Positions 43,815-52,592 of a stretch of DNA of 64,000 nt are shown piece by piece. The first letter of the stretch is position 1. Every line of letters begins with the position of its first letter. Under the pieces are notes generated by a model. That model had not been told where the DNA came from. It did no database searches and saw nothing but the letters and a program-made list of their open reading frames with translations. This DNA comes from Sphingobium naphthae (GTDB lineage: Bacteria > Pseudomonadota > Alphaproteobacteria > Sphingomonadales > Sphingomonadaceae): the NCBI RefSeq assembly GCF_020782235.1, contig NZ_JAJGNO010000003.1, positions 363,424 to 427,423 on the forward strand. The letters run 5' to 3'. A program made the position numbers and the translations under genes.

Positions 43815-44858
43815 ATGTCGGTCATCCCGATCCCCGAACTGAATGATCGCGCGCGCGACGTTTTCCGCCTGGTGGTGGAAAGCTATCTCGGCACGGGCCT
43901 GCCCGTGGGGTCGCGCACCATCAGCAAGATGGCGTCCTTGAGCCTGTCGCCCGCTTCGATCCGCAATGTGATGCAGGATCTGGAGGAACTGGGCCTGCTC
44001 GCCGCGCCGCATACATCGGCGGGCCGGATGCCGACGGAAACGGGCCTGCGCCTGTTCGTCGACGGGATGATGCAGGCGGCCGAACCGTCGGTGGAGGAAC
44101 GCCGCGCGATCGAGGCGGGGATCGCCGAAAGCGGCCCGATCGAGGAAGCGCTGTCGGCCGCCACCGCGACGCTGAGCGGTCTGTCCGCCTGCGCCGGCAT
44201 CGTCATGGTGCCCAAGCGCGAGCCGGTGCTGCGCCAGTTCGGCTTCGTGCCGCTGAACGCGCGCCAGGCGCTCGCCGTGCTGGTGGGGCAGGACGGGTCG
44301 GTGGAAAATCGCGTGCTGGACTTGCCCGAAGGGGTCAGTCCGGTGATGCTGAACGAAGCGGCCAATTTCATGTCCGCGCGCTTTGCCGGCCTCACCCTGC
44401 GGGAAGCGGGCGAAGCGCTCAGCCGCGAAATGGAGGCGGAGCGCGGCGCGCTCGACCGGGCGGCGCGCGATCTGGTCGCGCGCGGCATCGCCACCTGGTC
44501 GCATGACGCCGATGATCGCCCGGTGCTGATCGTGCGCGGTCAGTCGCGCCTGCTCGATGAAAGCACTGCGGCCGACCTGGAGCGTGCGCGCCAGTTGCTG
44601 GAGCAGCTGGAGGGCAAGCAGGAAATCATGGACCTGCTGCGCGGCGCGCTGGCGGGCAGCGCGACCAAAATCTTCATCGGCTCGGAAAACAAGCTCTTTT
44701 CCCTGTCGGGTTCTTCCGTCATAGCCGCCCCCTACCGTGGCGCGGACGGCCGGGTCGTCGGCGTCGTCGGCGTGATCGGCCCCACGCGCTTGAACTATGC
44801 GCGGGTGATCCCCATGGTGGACTTCACTGCACAGACGCTGTCGAGATTGATGAGATGA
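43815..44858 (+). CDS. hrcA: Heat-inducible transcription repressor HrcA
   Basis: 347 aa. Winged-helix N-terminal domain (VGSRTISKMASLSLSPASIRNVMQDLEELG, in part residues 32-61), followed by the GAF-like middle and dimerisation region ending GPTRLNYARVIPMVDF. It represses groESL through CIRCE elements, for which GroEL is co-repressor. Overlaps grpE by 4 bp. Confidence 0.96.
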   Translation: MSVIPIPELNDRARDVFRLVVESYLGTGLPVGSRTISKMASLSLSPASIRNVMQDLEELGLLAAPHTSAGRMPTETGLRLFVDGMMQAAEPSVEERRAIEAGIAESGPIEEALSAATATLSGLSACAGIVMVPKREPVLRQFGFVPLNARQALAVLVGQDGSVENRVLDLPEGVSPVMLNEAANFMSARFAGLTLREAGEALSREMEAERGALDRAARDLVARGIATWSHDADDRPVLIVRGQSRLLDESTAADLERARQLLEQLEGKQEIMDLLRGALAGSATKIFIGSENKLFSLSGSSVIAAPYRGADGRVVGVVGVIGPTRLNYARVIPMVDFTAQTLSRLMR

Positions 44859-45409
44859 GCGAAGACAATCAGAATCTGGAAAACACCGAAGTCGTGGACG
44901 CCCTGCCTGAGGATGCGGCGCCGGCCGGGGACGCCACTGCGGAGCGGATCGCCGCGCTGGAAGCGGAACTGGCGAGCGCGAAGCAGGATATTCTCTACGC
45001 CCATGCCGATACGCAGAATGTGCGCCGCCGGCTGGAAAAGGAACTGGCCGACGCGCGCGCCTATGCCGCGACCGCCTTTGCCCGCGACATGCTGTCGGTC
45101 GCCGACAATCTCAGCCGCGCCTTGGCCGCCATTCCGGCGGACCTGCGCGAGGATGAGAAGTTCAAGGGCCTGGTCGTGGGGCTGGAAGCCACTGGCCGCG
45201 AGCTTGAAAGCGTGTTCGGCCGCAATGGCATCACCAAGCTTGAATCGGTCGGCCAGCCGCTCGATCCCAACAAGCATCAGGCGATGATGGAAGTGCCGTC
45301 CGCCGATGCGGAGCCCGGCACCATCCTGGTGGAGATGCAGGCCGGCTACATGATCAAGGATCGCTTGCTGCGCCCCGCCATGGTGAGCGTCGCGAAAAAG
45401 CCCGACTGA
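44855..45409 (+). CDS. grpE: Nucleotide exchange factor GrpE
   Basis: 184-aa co-chaperone that releases ADP from DnaK. Acidic, disordered first 30 residues, long coiled coil (about 33-90 with NVRRRLEKELADAR), and the beta-domain with the late VEMQAGYMIKDRLLRPAMVSV signature. dnaK is not beside it. ATGA overlap with hrcA. Confidence 0.97.
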   Translation: MSEDNQNLENTEVVDALPEDAAPAGDATAERIAALEAELASAKQDILYAHADTQNVRRRLEKELADARAYAATAFARDMLSVADNLSRALAAIPADLREDEKFKGLVVGLEATGRELESVFGRNGITKLESVGQPLDPNKHQAMMEVPSADAEPGTILVEMQAGYMIKDRLLRPAMVSVAKKPD

Positions 45410-45415
45410 CATTAT

Positions 45416-45450
45416 GGGCCTTCCGTCCCGCAGGGGAGGGGAGGCCCTTT
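45416..45450 (+). terminator. Probable terminator after grpE
   Basis: GGGCCT plus TCC (45416-45424) pairs with GGG plus AGGCCC (45439-45447), 14-nt loop, then TTTCGTCG. Weak T-run. Confidence 0.6.
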
Positions 45451-45463
45451 CGTCGTCGTCGGC

Positions 45464-46720
45464 TCAGCCCGCCAGTTTCGACCGGGGCGCTTCCGCCTCC
45501 ATCAGCCGGTCGATCGCCGCGCGTTCTATGCCCCAATGGGCCGGATCGACCTCCTCCAGGATCGCGTCGCGCGACAGGCTTTCGCCGATGACGACGATGT
45601 CCTTCTCGATCCATTCCTGGTCGCGAGTCGAATAGAAGGCGAGCACCTTGGGCCGCGATGCGCGCCGGCCATTGTCCAGCACCACCCCCAGCCGGTTCGA
45701 TCGCAGCCGCACGACCATGCCCACGGGAAAGGTCTCGATGCTCTGCATGAAGCTGAACAACAGGGCGGGGTCGAAATGCCCCTCCCAGCTGCGCATCCGG
45801 GTGATCGCCTCGACCGGGGTCCAGGCCTCCTTGTAGACGCGATTGGACGTGAGCGCGTCATAGACGTCGCAGATCGCGCCCATGCGCGCCGCCAGGCTGA
45901 TCTGCGCGCCGGGCAGGCGCGACGGATAGCCGGTGCCGTCCATCTTCTCATGATGGTGCCGGCACACGTCCAGCGCCAGGTCCGGCACCGCGCCGATCTC
46001 CTCCAGCAGCTGTGACCCGCGCTCGGCATGGGTCTGGATGATCGCGAACTCCTCGGCCGTCAGCCGGCCGGGCTTGTTCAGCACATCGGCCGGCACCAGC
46101 ATCTTGCCGATGTCGTGCAACAGGCCGGCTGTGCCCAGGTCCGCGATGCTGGCCTCGTCCAGCTTCAGCTGCCGGCCCAGGTTGATCATCAACGCACAGA
46201 CGGCGACCGAGTGGAGATAGGTATATTCGTCCTTCGACTTGAGGCGCAGCACCTTGAGGAAAGCCTGGCGGTTCTTCTCGATCATGCTGGTGACGTCCGC
46301 GACCACGGCCGTCACCGACGCGCATTGCACGGCCTTGCCCAGCCGCGCCGAATCGAAAATCTCGCGCATCACCTTCTTCGACCGGTTGGTGACGCGCGTT
46401 GCTTCGATCCGTGCCACTTCATGGCCGTCGTCCGGCCGCAGGGGCGTCGCGCGCACGGGCTGCGGCGCTTTGGCGGGACGCGCAGGCGCAGGCGCTGCGG
46501 CAGGCCGGGGCGGGGGCGCTGGCTGGCGCTCCTCCACATCGACGCCCTTGTCGGTGTCGATGATCAGCCGTTCGATCTCGCTGTCCAGCACGGTCGCCAG
46601 GTCATCGTCATTCTCCAGCAGGAAACGCGCTCGCCAGAAGGGATGCTTGAACCAGGATCCTTCGAAACTGTGGATGAACATGCCGAGCCGCAGCTGGTCG
46701 CGCCGGATGGATTTGCGCAT
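45464..46720 (-). CDS. HD-GYP domain cyclic-di-GMP phosphodiesterase
   Basis: 418 aa. N-terminal DUF3391-like segment (RRDQLRLGMFI, 1-60), a Pro/Ala linker (68-92), then an HD-GYP domain with HDIGK at 202-206, the HHHEKMDGTGYP run at 255-266 and VYDALTSNR. Both the HD metal site and the GYP motif are intact, so it should hydrolyse c-di-GMP. No membrane segment. Likely controls the motile-sessile switch. Confidence 0.93.
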   Translation of the reverse strand: MRKSIRRDQLRLGMFIHSFEGSWFKHPFWRARFLLENDDDLATVLDSEIERLIIDTDKGVDVEERQPAPPPRPAAAPAPARPAKAPQPVRATPLRPDDGHEVARIEATRVTNRSKKVMREIFDSARLGKAVQCASVTAVVADVTSMIEKNRQAFLKVLRLKSKDEYTYLHSVAVCALMINLGRQLKLDEASIADLGTAGLLHDIGKMLVPADVLNKPGRLTAEEFAIIQTHAERGSQLLEEIGAVPDLALDVCRHHHEKMDGTGYPSRLPGAQISLAARMGAICDVYDALTSNRVYKEAWTPVEAITRMRSWEGHFDPALLFSFMQSIETFPVGMVVRLRSNRLGVVLDNGRRASRPKVLAFYSTRDQEWIEKDIVVIGESLSRDAILEEVDPAHWGIERAAIDRLMEAEAPRSKLAG

Positions 46721-46935
46721 CAGCTACGGCCCCGATGCGGATGATGGCGCGCGCTGCCGGATCGAATCGATGCGCGAACGGGTGGCGTATCCCACGCATC
46801 ATCCGCCATCCATCGGGCTGCGCCAACGACCATCATGTCTCCACCGTGTCGCCTATCCTAGCGCCCGGCCGTCAAAATTTCTTTAATGGCGCAGGCCGAC
46901 CCTGCCTTGGCCGCGCATAAATTTCGACCGCCGTC

Positions 46936-46975
46936 TTGACCAAGGGCAATTATACGATATATCTCAATGCATCGT
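46936..46975 (+). promoter_or_regulatory. Promoter with overlapping palindromic operator of the PadR gene
   Basis: TTGACC (46936-46941), 16-bp spacer, TATATC (46958-46963). The imperfect palindrome ACGATATAT ... ATGCATCGT (46954-46975; arms ACGAT and ATCGT are exact) covers the -10 and start of transcription, which suggests autorepression by the PadR regulator. The stretch 46721-46935 before it shows no gene. Confidence 0.5.
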
Positions 46976-46996
46976 GACACTATGGAAGAACCTCTG

Positions 46997-47653
46997 ATGC
47001 GTTATCCCAAGTCCCATTCTCACCACCGCCACGGCGGCGGTTTCCATCATCCCCGCGCAGCTGTCGCTTTCGCTGTCGGTCTTCGCGCCGCGCGCGGCGG
47101 GCGCGACGCGTTCGGCGGCGATTCCTTCGGCCCTGATCCCTTCGGCGGAGACGGCCCGCGCGGCGGCGGCCGTGGGGGACGCGGCGGCGGCCGCCGTCGC
47201 CTGTTCGACAATGATGCGCTGCGGCTGATCCTGCTCAAGCTGATCGCCGACGAACCGCGCCACGGCTATGAACTGATCCGCGCGATTGAGGCGCTATCGG
47301 GCGAGGTCTATGCGCCGAGCCCCGGCGTCGTCTATCCGACGCTGACGCTGCTTTCGGACATGGAATTGATCGTCGAGCAGCCCGGCGATGGCAGCCGCAA
47401 GCGCTTCGCCATCACCGATGCTGGGCGCACGAAGCTGGCCGAGGATCAGGCGGCGCTCGACATCGCGCTCGAACGGCTCGCGCATCTTGCGCGCAAGGCC
47501 GACCGGATCGATCCCGCACCCGTCCGCCGCGCCATGCACAATCTGCGCTACGCGGTGCAGCAGCGCCTTGAAAAGGAAGGGGCGGACAACCAGACCATGT
47601 TCGATGTCGCCGCCCTGATCGACGAGGCCGCCGGCAAGATTGAAAGGCTCTGA
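46997..47653 (+). CDS. PadR-family regulator, YqjI-like with His-rich N-terminus
   Basis: 218 aa. The first 15 residues are His-rich (HSHHRHGGGFHH), then a Gly/Asp/Arg-rich stretch to about residue 65, then the PadR winged helix (LILLKLIADEPRHGYELIRAIE ... SPGVVYPTL, in part 75-110) and a helical dimerisation tail. This layout matches E. coli YqjI, a nickel-sensing repressor of a ferric-siderophore reductase gene. Start: ATG 46997 has GGAAGAA at 46985-46991; ATGs at 46967 and 46982 lie in the operator region. The next gene (DUF2218) is also typical of siderophore-reductase loci. Confidence 0.88.
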   Translation: MRYPKSHSHHRHGGGFHHPRAAVAFAVGLRAARGGRDAFGGDSFGPDPFGGDGPRGGGRGGRGGGRRRLFDNDALRLILLKLIADEPRHGYELIRAIEALSGEVYAPSPGVVYPTLTLLSDMELIVEQPGDGSRKRFAITDAGRTKLAEDQAALDIALERLAHLARKADRIDPAPVRRAMHNLRYAVQQRLEKEGADNQTMFDVAALIDEAAGKIERL

Positions 47654-47656
47654 TTC

Positions 47657-47935
47657 ATGATCCTGACCGCAACCGTTCCGACCACTCATGGCAGCCGCTA
47701 TCTGCAGCAGCTGTGCAAACATTGGAGCCACAAGTTCGACGTCGATTTCGACGCGGACAAGGGCGAGATCGGCTTCCCCATGGGGCCGATCCGCATGGCC
47801 GCGCAGCCCGAGGCGCTGGTCGTCACGCTGGAGCCCAATGCGGACGCCGACGTCGATCGCTTCAAGCAGGTGGTCGCCGATCATCTCGACCGCTTCGCCT
47901 TCCGCGAAGCGCCGCTCAGTTTCGACTGGCGGTAG
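47657..47935 (+). CDS. DUF2218 domain protein
   Basis: 92 aa, single small domain (TTHGSRYLQQLCKHWSHKF start, FREAPLSFDW end). DUF2218 proteins are usually fused to or beside siderophore-interacting ferric reductases, but their activity is unknown. Begins 3 bp after the YqjI-like regulator, so both are made from one message; the reductase itself is not nearby. Confidence 0.9.
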   Translation: MILTATVPTTHGSRYLQQLCKHWSHKFDVDFDADKGEIGFPMGPIRMAAQPEALVVTLEPNADADVDRFKQVVADHLDRFAFREAPLSFDWR

Positions 47936-47967
47936 GAGGTTGGGGGGGCGGGCGAACCGCCCCTGCT

Positions 47968-48459
47968 TTACCGGCGCGGAATTCGCCGCGCGCTCGCCAG
48001 ATGATGGGCATGGGTGATGGCGACCGCCAGTGCGTCGGCAGCGTCCGGCCCGGCGATCTTCGCGCCGGGCAGCAACCGCTGCACCATCGCATGGACCTGG
48101 TCCTTGGATGCGTTGCCCACGCCCACAACCGATTTCTTGACCAGGCGGGCGGCATATTCGCCCACCTCCATGCCCGACCGCGATGCGGCGAGCAGCACCA
48201 CGCCCCGCGCCTGGCCCAGCTTCAGCGTCGATTGCGGGTTCACATTGACGAACACCTCCTCGACCGCAGCGCCGTCGGGCCGATGCTCCAGGATGAGATC
48301 GGTCAGGGCAAGGTCGATCGCCAGCAGCCGCGTCGCCAGCGCCATATCCGCATCGGTCTTGATCTGACCGTTGCCGATATGGGTGAGGCGATTGCCATCC
48401 GCGGCGATCAGGCCCCAGCCCGTGGTGCCAAGGCCGGGGTCCAGTCCCAGGAGGATCAT
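47968..48459 (-). CDS. ruvC: Holliday junction endonuclease RuvC
   Basis: 163-aa resolvase. Asp7 in [23 protein letters not shown], and the late acidic pair in [11 protein letters not shown] make up the metal site. It follows yebC on the same strand by 40 bp, a standard pairing. ruvA and ruvB are not in the window. Confidence 0.97.
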   Translation of the reverse strand: MILLGLDPGLGTTGWGLIAADGNRLTHIGNGQIKTDADMALATRLLAIDLALTDLILEHRPDGAAVEEVFVNVNPQSTLKLGQARGVVLLAASRSGMEVGEYAARLVKKSVVGVGNASKDQVHAMVQRLLPGAKIAGPDAADALAVAITHAHHLASARRIPRR

Positions 48460-48499
48460 GCGGCAAGGTCCGTTCGCACGGAACGGAAGGCCGGGCCTC

Positions 48500-49243
48500 T
48501 CAGCCCAGCTTCTCCATCACTTCGTCGGACACTTCATAATTGCCCCACACGGTCTGGACGTCGTCATCGTCCTCCAGCGTGTCGACCAGCTTCATCAGCG
48601 TGCCGGCATTGCTTTCATCGACCTCGACCGTGGTGGTGGGCTTCCAGGCGAGCTTGGCGCTGTCCGCCTCGCCCAGCTTGGCTTCCAGCGCCTTGGCGAC
48701 TTCGTGGAGCGCGTCCATCGCGGTCCAGATCTCATGCTCGTCCTCGTTCGACGACACATCGTCCGCCCCGGCTTCCAGCGCGGCTTCGAACACTGCGTCG
48801 GGATCGCCCGCGCTCGCCGGATAGGTGATGAGGCCAAGGCGTTCGAAGCCATGGCTCACCGCGCCCGACGCGCCCAGATTGCCGCCATTTTTGGAAAAGG
48901 CAGTGCGCACATTAGTGGCGGTGCGGTTGCGGTTGTCGGTCAGCGCCTCGACGATGATCGCGACGCCGCCGGGGCCATAGCCCTCATAGCGCACTTCCTC
49001 GTAATTCTCCATGTCGCCGCCCGACGCCTTGTCGATGGCGCGCTGGATATTGTCCTTGGGCATGGACTGCGCCTTGGCGGCGTTGACGGCCAGGCGCAGG
49101 CGCGGGTTCATGTCCGGGTCGGGCATCCCCATCTTGGCCGCGACGGTGATTTCGCGGCTCAGCTTGGAGAACATCGACGAGCGCTTCTTGTCCTGCGCGC
49201 CCTTGCGATGCATGATGTTCTTGAATTTGGAATGGCCGGCCAC
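48500..49243 (-). CDS. yebC: YebC/PmpR-family protein
   Basis: 247 aa, full family length; begins [18 protein letters not shown] and contains [19 protein letters not shown]. Family members act as transcriptional regulators, and recently as translation factors relieving ribosome pausing at proline runs. Upstream of ruvC as usual. Confidence 0.96.
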   Translation of the reverse strand: MAGHSKFKNIMHRKGAQDKKRSSMFSKLSREITVAAKMGMPDPDMNPRLRLAVNAAKAQSMPKDNIQRAIDKASGGDMENYEEVRYEGYGPGGVAIIVEALTDNRNRTATNVRTAFSKNGGNLGASGAVSHGFERLGLITYPASAGDPDAVFEAALEAGADDVSSNEDEHEIWTAMDALHEVAKALEAKLGEADSAKLAWKPTTTVEVDESNAGTLMKLVDTLEDDDDVQTVWGNYEVSDEVMEKLG

Positions 49244-49358
49244 GGCCTGTCTCCTGACATTTTCTGTGATCCGAAGCGCGCTCTCTAGCGAGCGCGCCCC
49301 GATCCTGCAATGTCGGACGGCGTATCGCCGCCCGATGCGCGTTCGTCACGCGCTGCGC

Positions 49359-49601
49359 TTATTCCATGCCCAGCGCGGCGAGATAGGTCTGGAGGATCGC
49401 CTCCATCTCCTGCCGGTCGTGCGGCTGCATCTTCCGCAGGCGTACGATCTGGCGCATGATCTTGCCGTCATATCCATTGGCCTTCGCCTCCAGATAGACG
49501 TCCTTGATGTCGTCGCCGATGCCCTTCTTCTCCTCTTCCAGGCGCTCGATGCGCTCGATGAAAAGGCGTAGCTGGTCGGCCGCGACGTTGCCCTCGCTCA
49601 T
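49359..49601 (-). CDS. gapR: GapR-like nucleoid protein (DUF2312)
   Basis: 80-aa helical, coiled-coil protein ([21 protein letters not shown], in part 8-25) of the GapR family, which wraps overtwisted DNA ahead of forks and polymerases in Caulobacter. Ribosome site GGAG precedes the start at 49601. Apparently single-gene unit, 42 bp after the DUF1244 gene. Confidence 0.92.
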   Translation of the reverse strand: MSEGNVAADQLRLFIERIERLEEEKKGIGDDIKDVYLEAKANGYDGKIMRQIVRLRKMQPHDRQEMEAILQTYLAALGME

Positions 49602-49643
49602 GGGGTTCTCCGTATGTGAGTGTGAATCGGTTGGCGCTCGCCT

Positions 49644-49943
49644 CTAATGGCTGTCGGCGTTCTTCGCCACACTCTCCTGCATCTTTGCGATCTGGTCGGG
49701 CGTCGCCTCGCTCTGGTGCTGCGCTTTCCACTGGGAAAAGGGCATGCCGTGGATGATCTCGCGCGCCGCCTCGCGGCTCAGGTCGCCATGCGCTTGCGCC
49801 ACCCAGTCGGCCAGGCAGTTGCGACAGAAGCCCGCCGTTCCCATCAGGTCGATATTCTGCACGTCGGTCCTGTGCTGCAAATGCGCCACAAGGCGTCGGA
49901 AGGCGGTTGCGGCAACCGCATCCGTGAGTATGGTGTCGGCCAT
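49644..49943 (-). CDS. DUF1244 domain protein
   Basis: 99 aa; the family core with FCRNCLADWVAQAH near residue 40 is present. Small alphaproteobacterial family of unknown function, with conserved cysteines that may bind metal. Same strand as gapR and possibly co-transcribed. Confidence 0.9.
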   Translation of the reverse strand: MADTILTDAVAATAFRRLVAHLQHRTDVQNIDLMGTAGFCRNCLADWVAQAHGDLSREAAREIIHGMPFSQWKAQHQSEATPDQIAKMQESVAKNADSH

Positions 49944-50059
49944 CGGCGATCCTTTCGCTGATCTACATCATCCTGTCGTGCAGCACGGATAACCCATAAC
50001 GACGCGCTGGCAAGGCCATGAGGCCGCGCCAGGAGCGATCATGACGGTCAGGAGAAGAC

Positions 50060-51526
50060 ATGACTAAGTTGCCGCCCCGCTCGCGCAAGGTTCGCATCCT
50101 GGCGACCCTTGGCCCTGCCAGCGATACGCCGGAGATGATCCGGGCGCTGTTCGTCGCCGGGGCCGACGCCTTCCGCATCAATATGAGCCATGGCGCGCAT
50201 GAGGATCATGCCGCCCGCATCGCCGCGATCCGCGCGCTGGAAAAGGAATTCAACCGCCCCACCACCATCCTTGGCGACCTTCAGGGCCCCAAGCTGCGCG
50301 TCGGCACGTTCGAAAAGGGCCTCGCCATCCTGGAAAAGGGCGCGGCCTTCGTGCTGGACCGGGACGAGACGCCCGGCGACGCGCGCCGCGTCAACCTGCC
50401 CCATCCGGAAATCTACGCCGCCCTGGTGCCCGAAACCCGCCTGCTGCTGGACGATGGCAAGCTGGTGCTGCGGGTGAAGACGGTGAGCGACGGGCGGATC
50501 GACACCATCGTCGAAGTCGGCGGCACCCTGTCCAATCGCAAGGGCGTCAATGTGCCCGACGTGGTCGTGCCGGTGCCGGCGCTCACCGACAAGGATCGGC
50601 GCGACCTCAGCTTCGCGGTGGAGCAGGGCTGCGACTGGATCGCGCTGAGCTTCGTGCAGCGGCCCGAGGATCTGGCCGAGGCGCGCAAGCTGATGGGCGG
50701 CCATGGCGCGCTGATGGCGAAGATCGAGAAGCCGTCCGCTGTGCAGCGGCTGGAGGAGATCATCGAACTGGCCGACGGCGTGATGGTCGCGCGCGGCGAC
50801 CTGGGCGTCGAACTGCCGCCGCAGGCCGTGCCGCCGCTCCAGAAACAGATCGTCGCCACCGCGCGCACGCTCGGCCGGCCCGTGGTGGTCGCGACCCAGA
50901 TGCTCGAATCGATGATCAAGTCGCCATCGCCCACCCGCGCCGAAGTCTCCGACGTGGCGACGGCGGTCTATGACGGGGCCGATGCGATCATGCTGTCGGC
51001 CGAGACGGCGGCGGGCGACTGGCCGGTCGAGGCGGTGACGATGATGGACAGCATCGCGCACAGCGTGGAGCGCGATCCGGGCTATCTGGCGCGGCTGCAC
51101 TTCACCGAGACGCGACCTGACCCGACCACCGCCGATGCCTTGGCCGAAGCGGCGAGCAGCATCGTCTCGGTCATGGGCGCCAGCGCCATCACCTGCTTCA
51201 CCTCGTCGGGCAGCACCGTGCGGCGCGTCGCACGCGAACGACCATCGGCGCCCATCCTGGCGCTGACGCCGCGCTCCGACACGGCGCGCAAGCTGGGCCT
51301 GACCTGGGGCGTCCATGCCGTCCGGACGAAGGATATCGGCAATTTCGAGGAGATGATCGGCAAGGCCCGGCGCATGGCGCTGCGCCACGGCATGTCCGAA
51401 AAGGGCGGCAAGATCGTGGTTCTGGCCGGCGTTCCCTTTGGTACGCCGGGATCCACGAACGTCCTGCATGTCGCGGCCATCCGCGGCGACGAACTCAAGG
51501 GCCGCGACGAATCGCCGTCCTTTTGA
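50060..51526 (+). CDS. pyk: Pyruvate kinase
   Basis: Last step of glycolysis: phosphoenolpyruvate plus ADP to pyruvate plus ATP. 488 aa; start PPRSRKVRILATLGPAS, the NMSHG loop, catalytic MAKIEKPSAVQRLEEI, MVARGDLGVELP, and the VATQMLESMIKSPSPTRAEVSD active site (in part 285-305). ATG 50060 has GGAGAAG. It ends before a strong hairpin. Confidence 0.97.
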   Translation: MTKLPPRSRKVRILATLGPASDTPEMIRALFVAGADAFRINMSHGAHEDHAARIAAIRALEKEFNRPTTILGDLQGPKLRVGTFEKGLAILEKGAAFVLDRDETPGDARRVNLPHPEIYAALVPETRLLLDDGKLVLRVKTVSDGRIDTIVEVGGTLSNRKGVNVPDVVVPVPALTDKDRRDLSFAVEQGCDWIALSFVQRPEDLAEARKLMGGHGALMAKIEKPSAVQRLEEIIELADGVMVARGDLGVELPPQAVPPLQKQIVATARTLGRPVVVATQMLESMIKSPSPTRAEVSDVATAVYDGADAIMLSAETAAGDWPVEAVTMMDSIAHSVERDPGYLARLHFTETRPDPTTADALAEAASSIVSVMGASAITCFTSSGSTVRRVARERPSAPILALTPRSDTARKLGLTWGVHAVRTKDIGNFEEMIGKARRMALRHGMSEKGGKIVVLAGVPFGTPGSTNVLHVAAIRGDELKGRDESPSF

Positions 51527-51534
51527 TGCTGGCG

Positions 51535-51568
51535 GTTCCGGCGAGAGGGTGCGCCCTCTTGCCGGAAC
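51535..51568. repeat. Long perfect hairpin just after pyk
   Basis: 15-bp stem, GTTCCGGCGAGAGGG (51535-51549) with CCCTCTTGCCGGAAC (51554-51568), one G-T pair, tetraloop TGCG. No T-run follows, and it starts 9 bp after the pyk stop. Likely an mRNA 3' stabiliser or repeat remnant; the true terminator is the next hairpin. Confidence 0.7.
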
Positions 51569-51596
51569 AGGCGGCGTCATCTGCCTTGGCAACGCG

Positions 51597-51628
51597 AAAA
51601 GGCGCCCGATCATCGACCGGGCGCCTTT
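51597..51628. terminator. Bidirectional terminator for pyk and rpmJ
   Basis: AAAGGCGCCCG (51598-51608) pairs with CGGGCGCCTTT (51618-51628), loop of 9, with T-rich exits on both strands (CATATTTCTTT forward, TTTTCGCG reverse). Confidence 0.85.
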
Positions 51629-51672
51629 CATATTTCTTTGCGTTGCTTCCTGAAGGAAGCAACGATCGTCGT

Positions 51673-51798
51673 TTAGCCCTGGCGGGCCTTGAAGCGACGA
51701 TTGGTCTTGTTGATGACATAGGTGCGGCCGCGACGACGGATCACGCGGTTGTCCCGGTGGCGGCCCTTGAGCGACTTGAGCGAGTTGCGGATCTTCAT
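51673..51798 (-). CDS. rpmJ: 50S ribosomal protein L36
   Basis: 41 aa, starting [18 protein letters not shown] and ending NRRFKARQG; very basic. No zinc-binding cysteines, so the C-minus/type-B form. Stop TAA at 51673-51675, start at 51798. An AAAGG ribosome site precedes it. Like L31 at 14886, the zinc-free paralogue type, notable together. Confidence 0.95.
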   Translation of the reverse strand: MKIRNSLKSLKGRHRDNRVIRRRGRTYVINKTNRRFKARQG

Positions 51799-51998
51799 GG
51801 CAATCGGCCTTTGGTGAATCTGGTTTCGGTCTGAATTTCGAAGCGCTGCCCCTATGGGCCGGGACGTCGAAAGTCAAGCGCGATGCGCCGCTTTTTGCCC
51901 CCGTTCATCGTCCATGCAGCAAGTTCATGGCTTCACGCGTTGGAGGGGATTATGCCCGTCGCGCCGTGTATGCGGCAAACGTCCGTTGGAGTGAAGTC

Positions 51999-52592
51999 AT
52001 GTCGAAGCGTCCCCTGATCGCCGCCATCCTCGCCTTGCCCCTGGCCGCCTGCGCGACCGTGCCGCCGGTCGAGGTCACCCGCTTCCATATCGACAATCCC
52101 GCGCGGTCGGGCACGCTTGCGGTGGAGGAAATGCCCGGCAATCCCGATGTCAGCCTGGAATTCCGCACCTACGCCGCGGCCGTACAGCAGCAGTTCCAGC
52201 AGGTCGGCTTTTCCGCGGTTCCGGCCGGCGCCAGCAGCGACTATGTCGCGCTCGTCAACTTCCGCCGCAGCTTCCGCCCGAGCGGCGTTGACCGCAGCGG
52301 CAAGCCCGTGTCCGTCGGTGTCGGCGGCGGCATCGGCAGCGGCGGCTATTCGGGCCTGGGCGTAGGCGTCGGCATCAACCTGTCGGGCAAGCCCAAGGAC
52401 ATTGTGACGACCGAACTGCAGGTGCAACTGCGCCGCCGGTCCGATTCGACCACCATCTGGGAAGGCCGCGCCTATACCGAAGGCAAGCAGGGCTCGCCCG
52501 AGGCGCAGCCGGCCGCCGCCGCGCAGAAGCTCGCCGCCGCCTTGATCGGGGGCTATCCCGGCGAATCCGGCCGCACTATAACGGTCAAATGA
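51999..52592 (+). CDS. DUF4136-type lipoprotein
   Basis: 197 aa; lipobox LAAC at residues 15-18, then a domain of DUF4136 type ([18 protein letters not shown] start, GVGVGIN Gly-rich strand, [11 protein letters not shown]). Envelope role unknown. ATG 51999 behind GGAG at 51988. Overlaps the following carboxypeptidase by 4 bp, an unusual pairing of a lipoprotein with a cytoplasmic enzyme. Confidence 0.83.
   Translation: MSKRPLIAAILALPLAACATVPPVEVTRFHIDNPARSGTLAVEEMPGNPDVSLEFRTYAAAVQQQFQQVGFSAVPAGASSDYVALVNFRRSFRPSGVDRSGKPVSVGVGGGIGSGGYSGLGVGVGINLSGKPKDIVTTELQVQLRRRSDSTTIWEGRAYTEGKQGSPEAQPAAAAQKLAAALIGGYPGESGRTITVK

Noticed and set aside
43700..43815. CIRCE operator before hrcA
   Set aside because: No TTAGCACTC-N9-GAGTGCTAA-like repeat is present.
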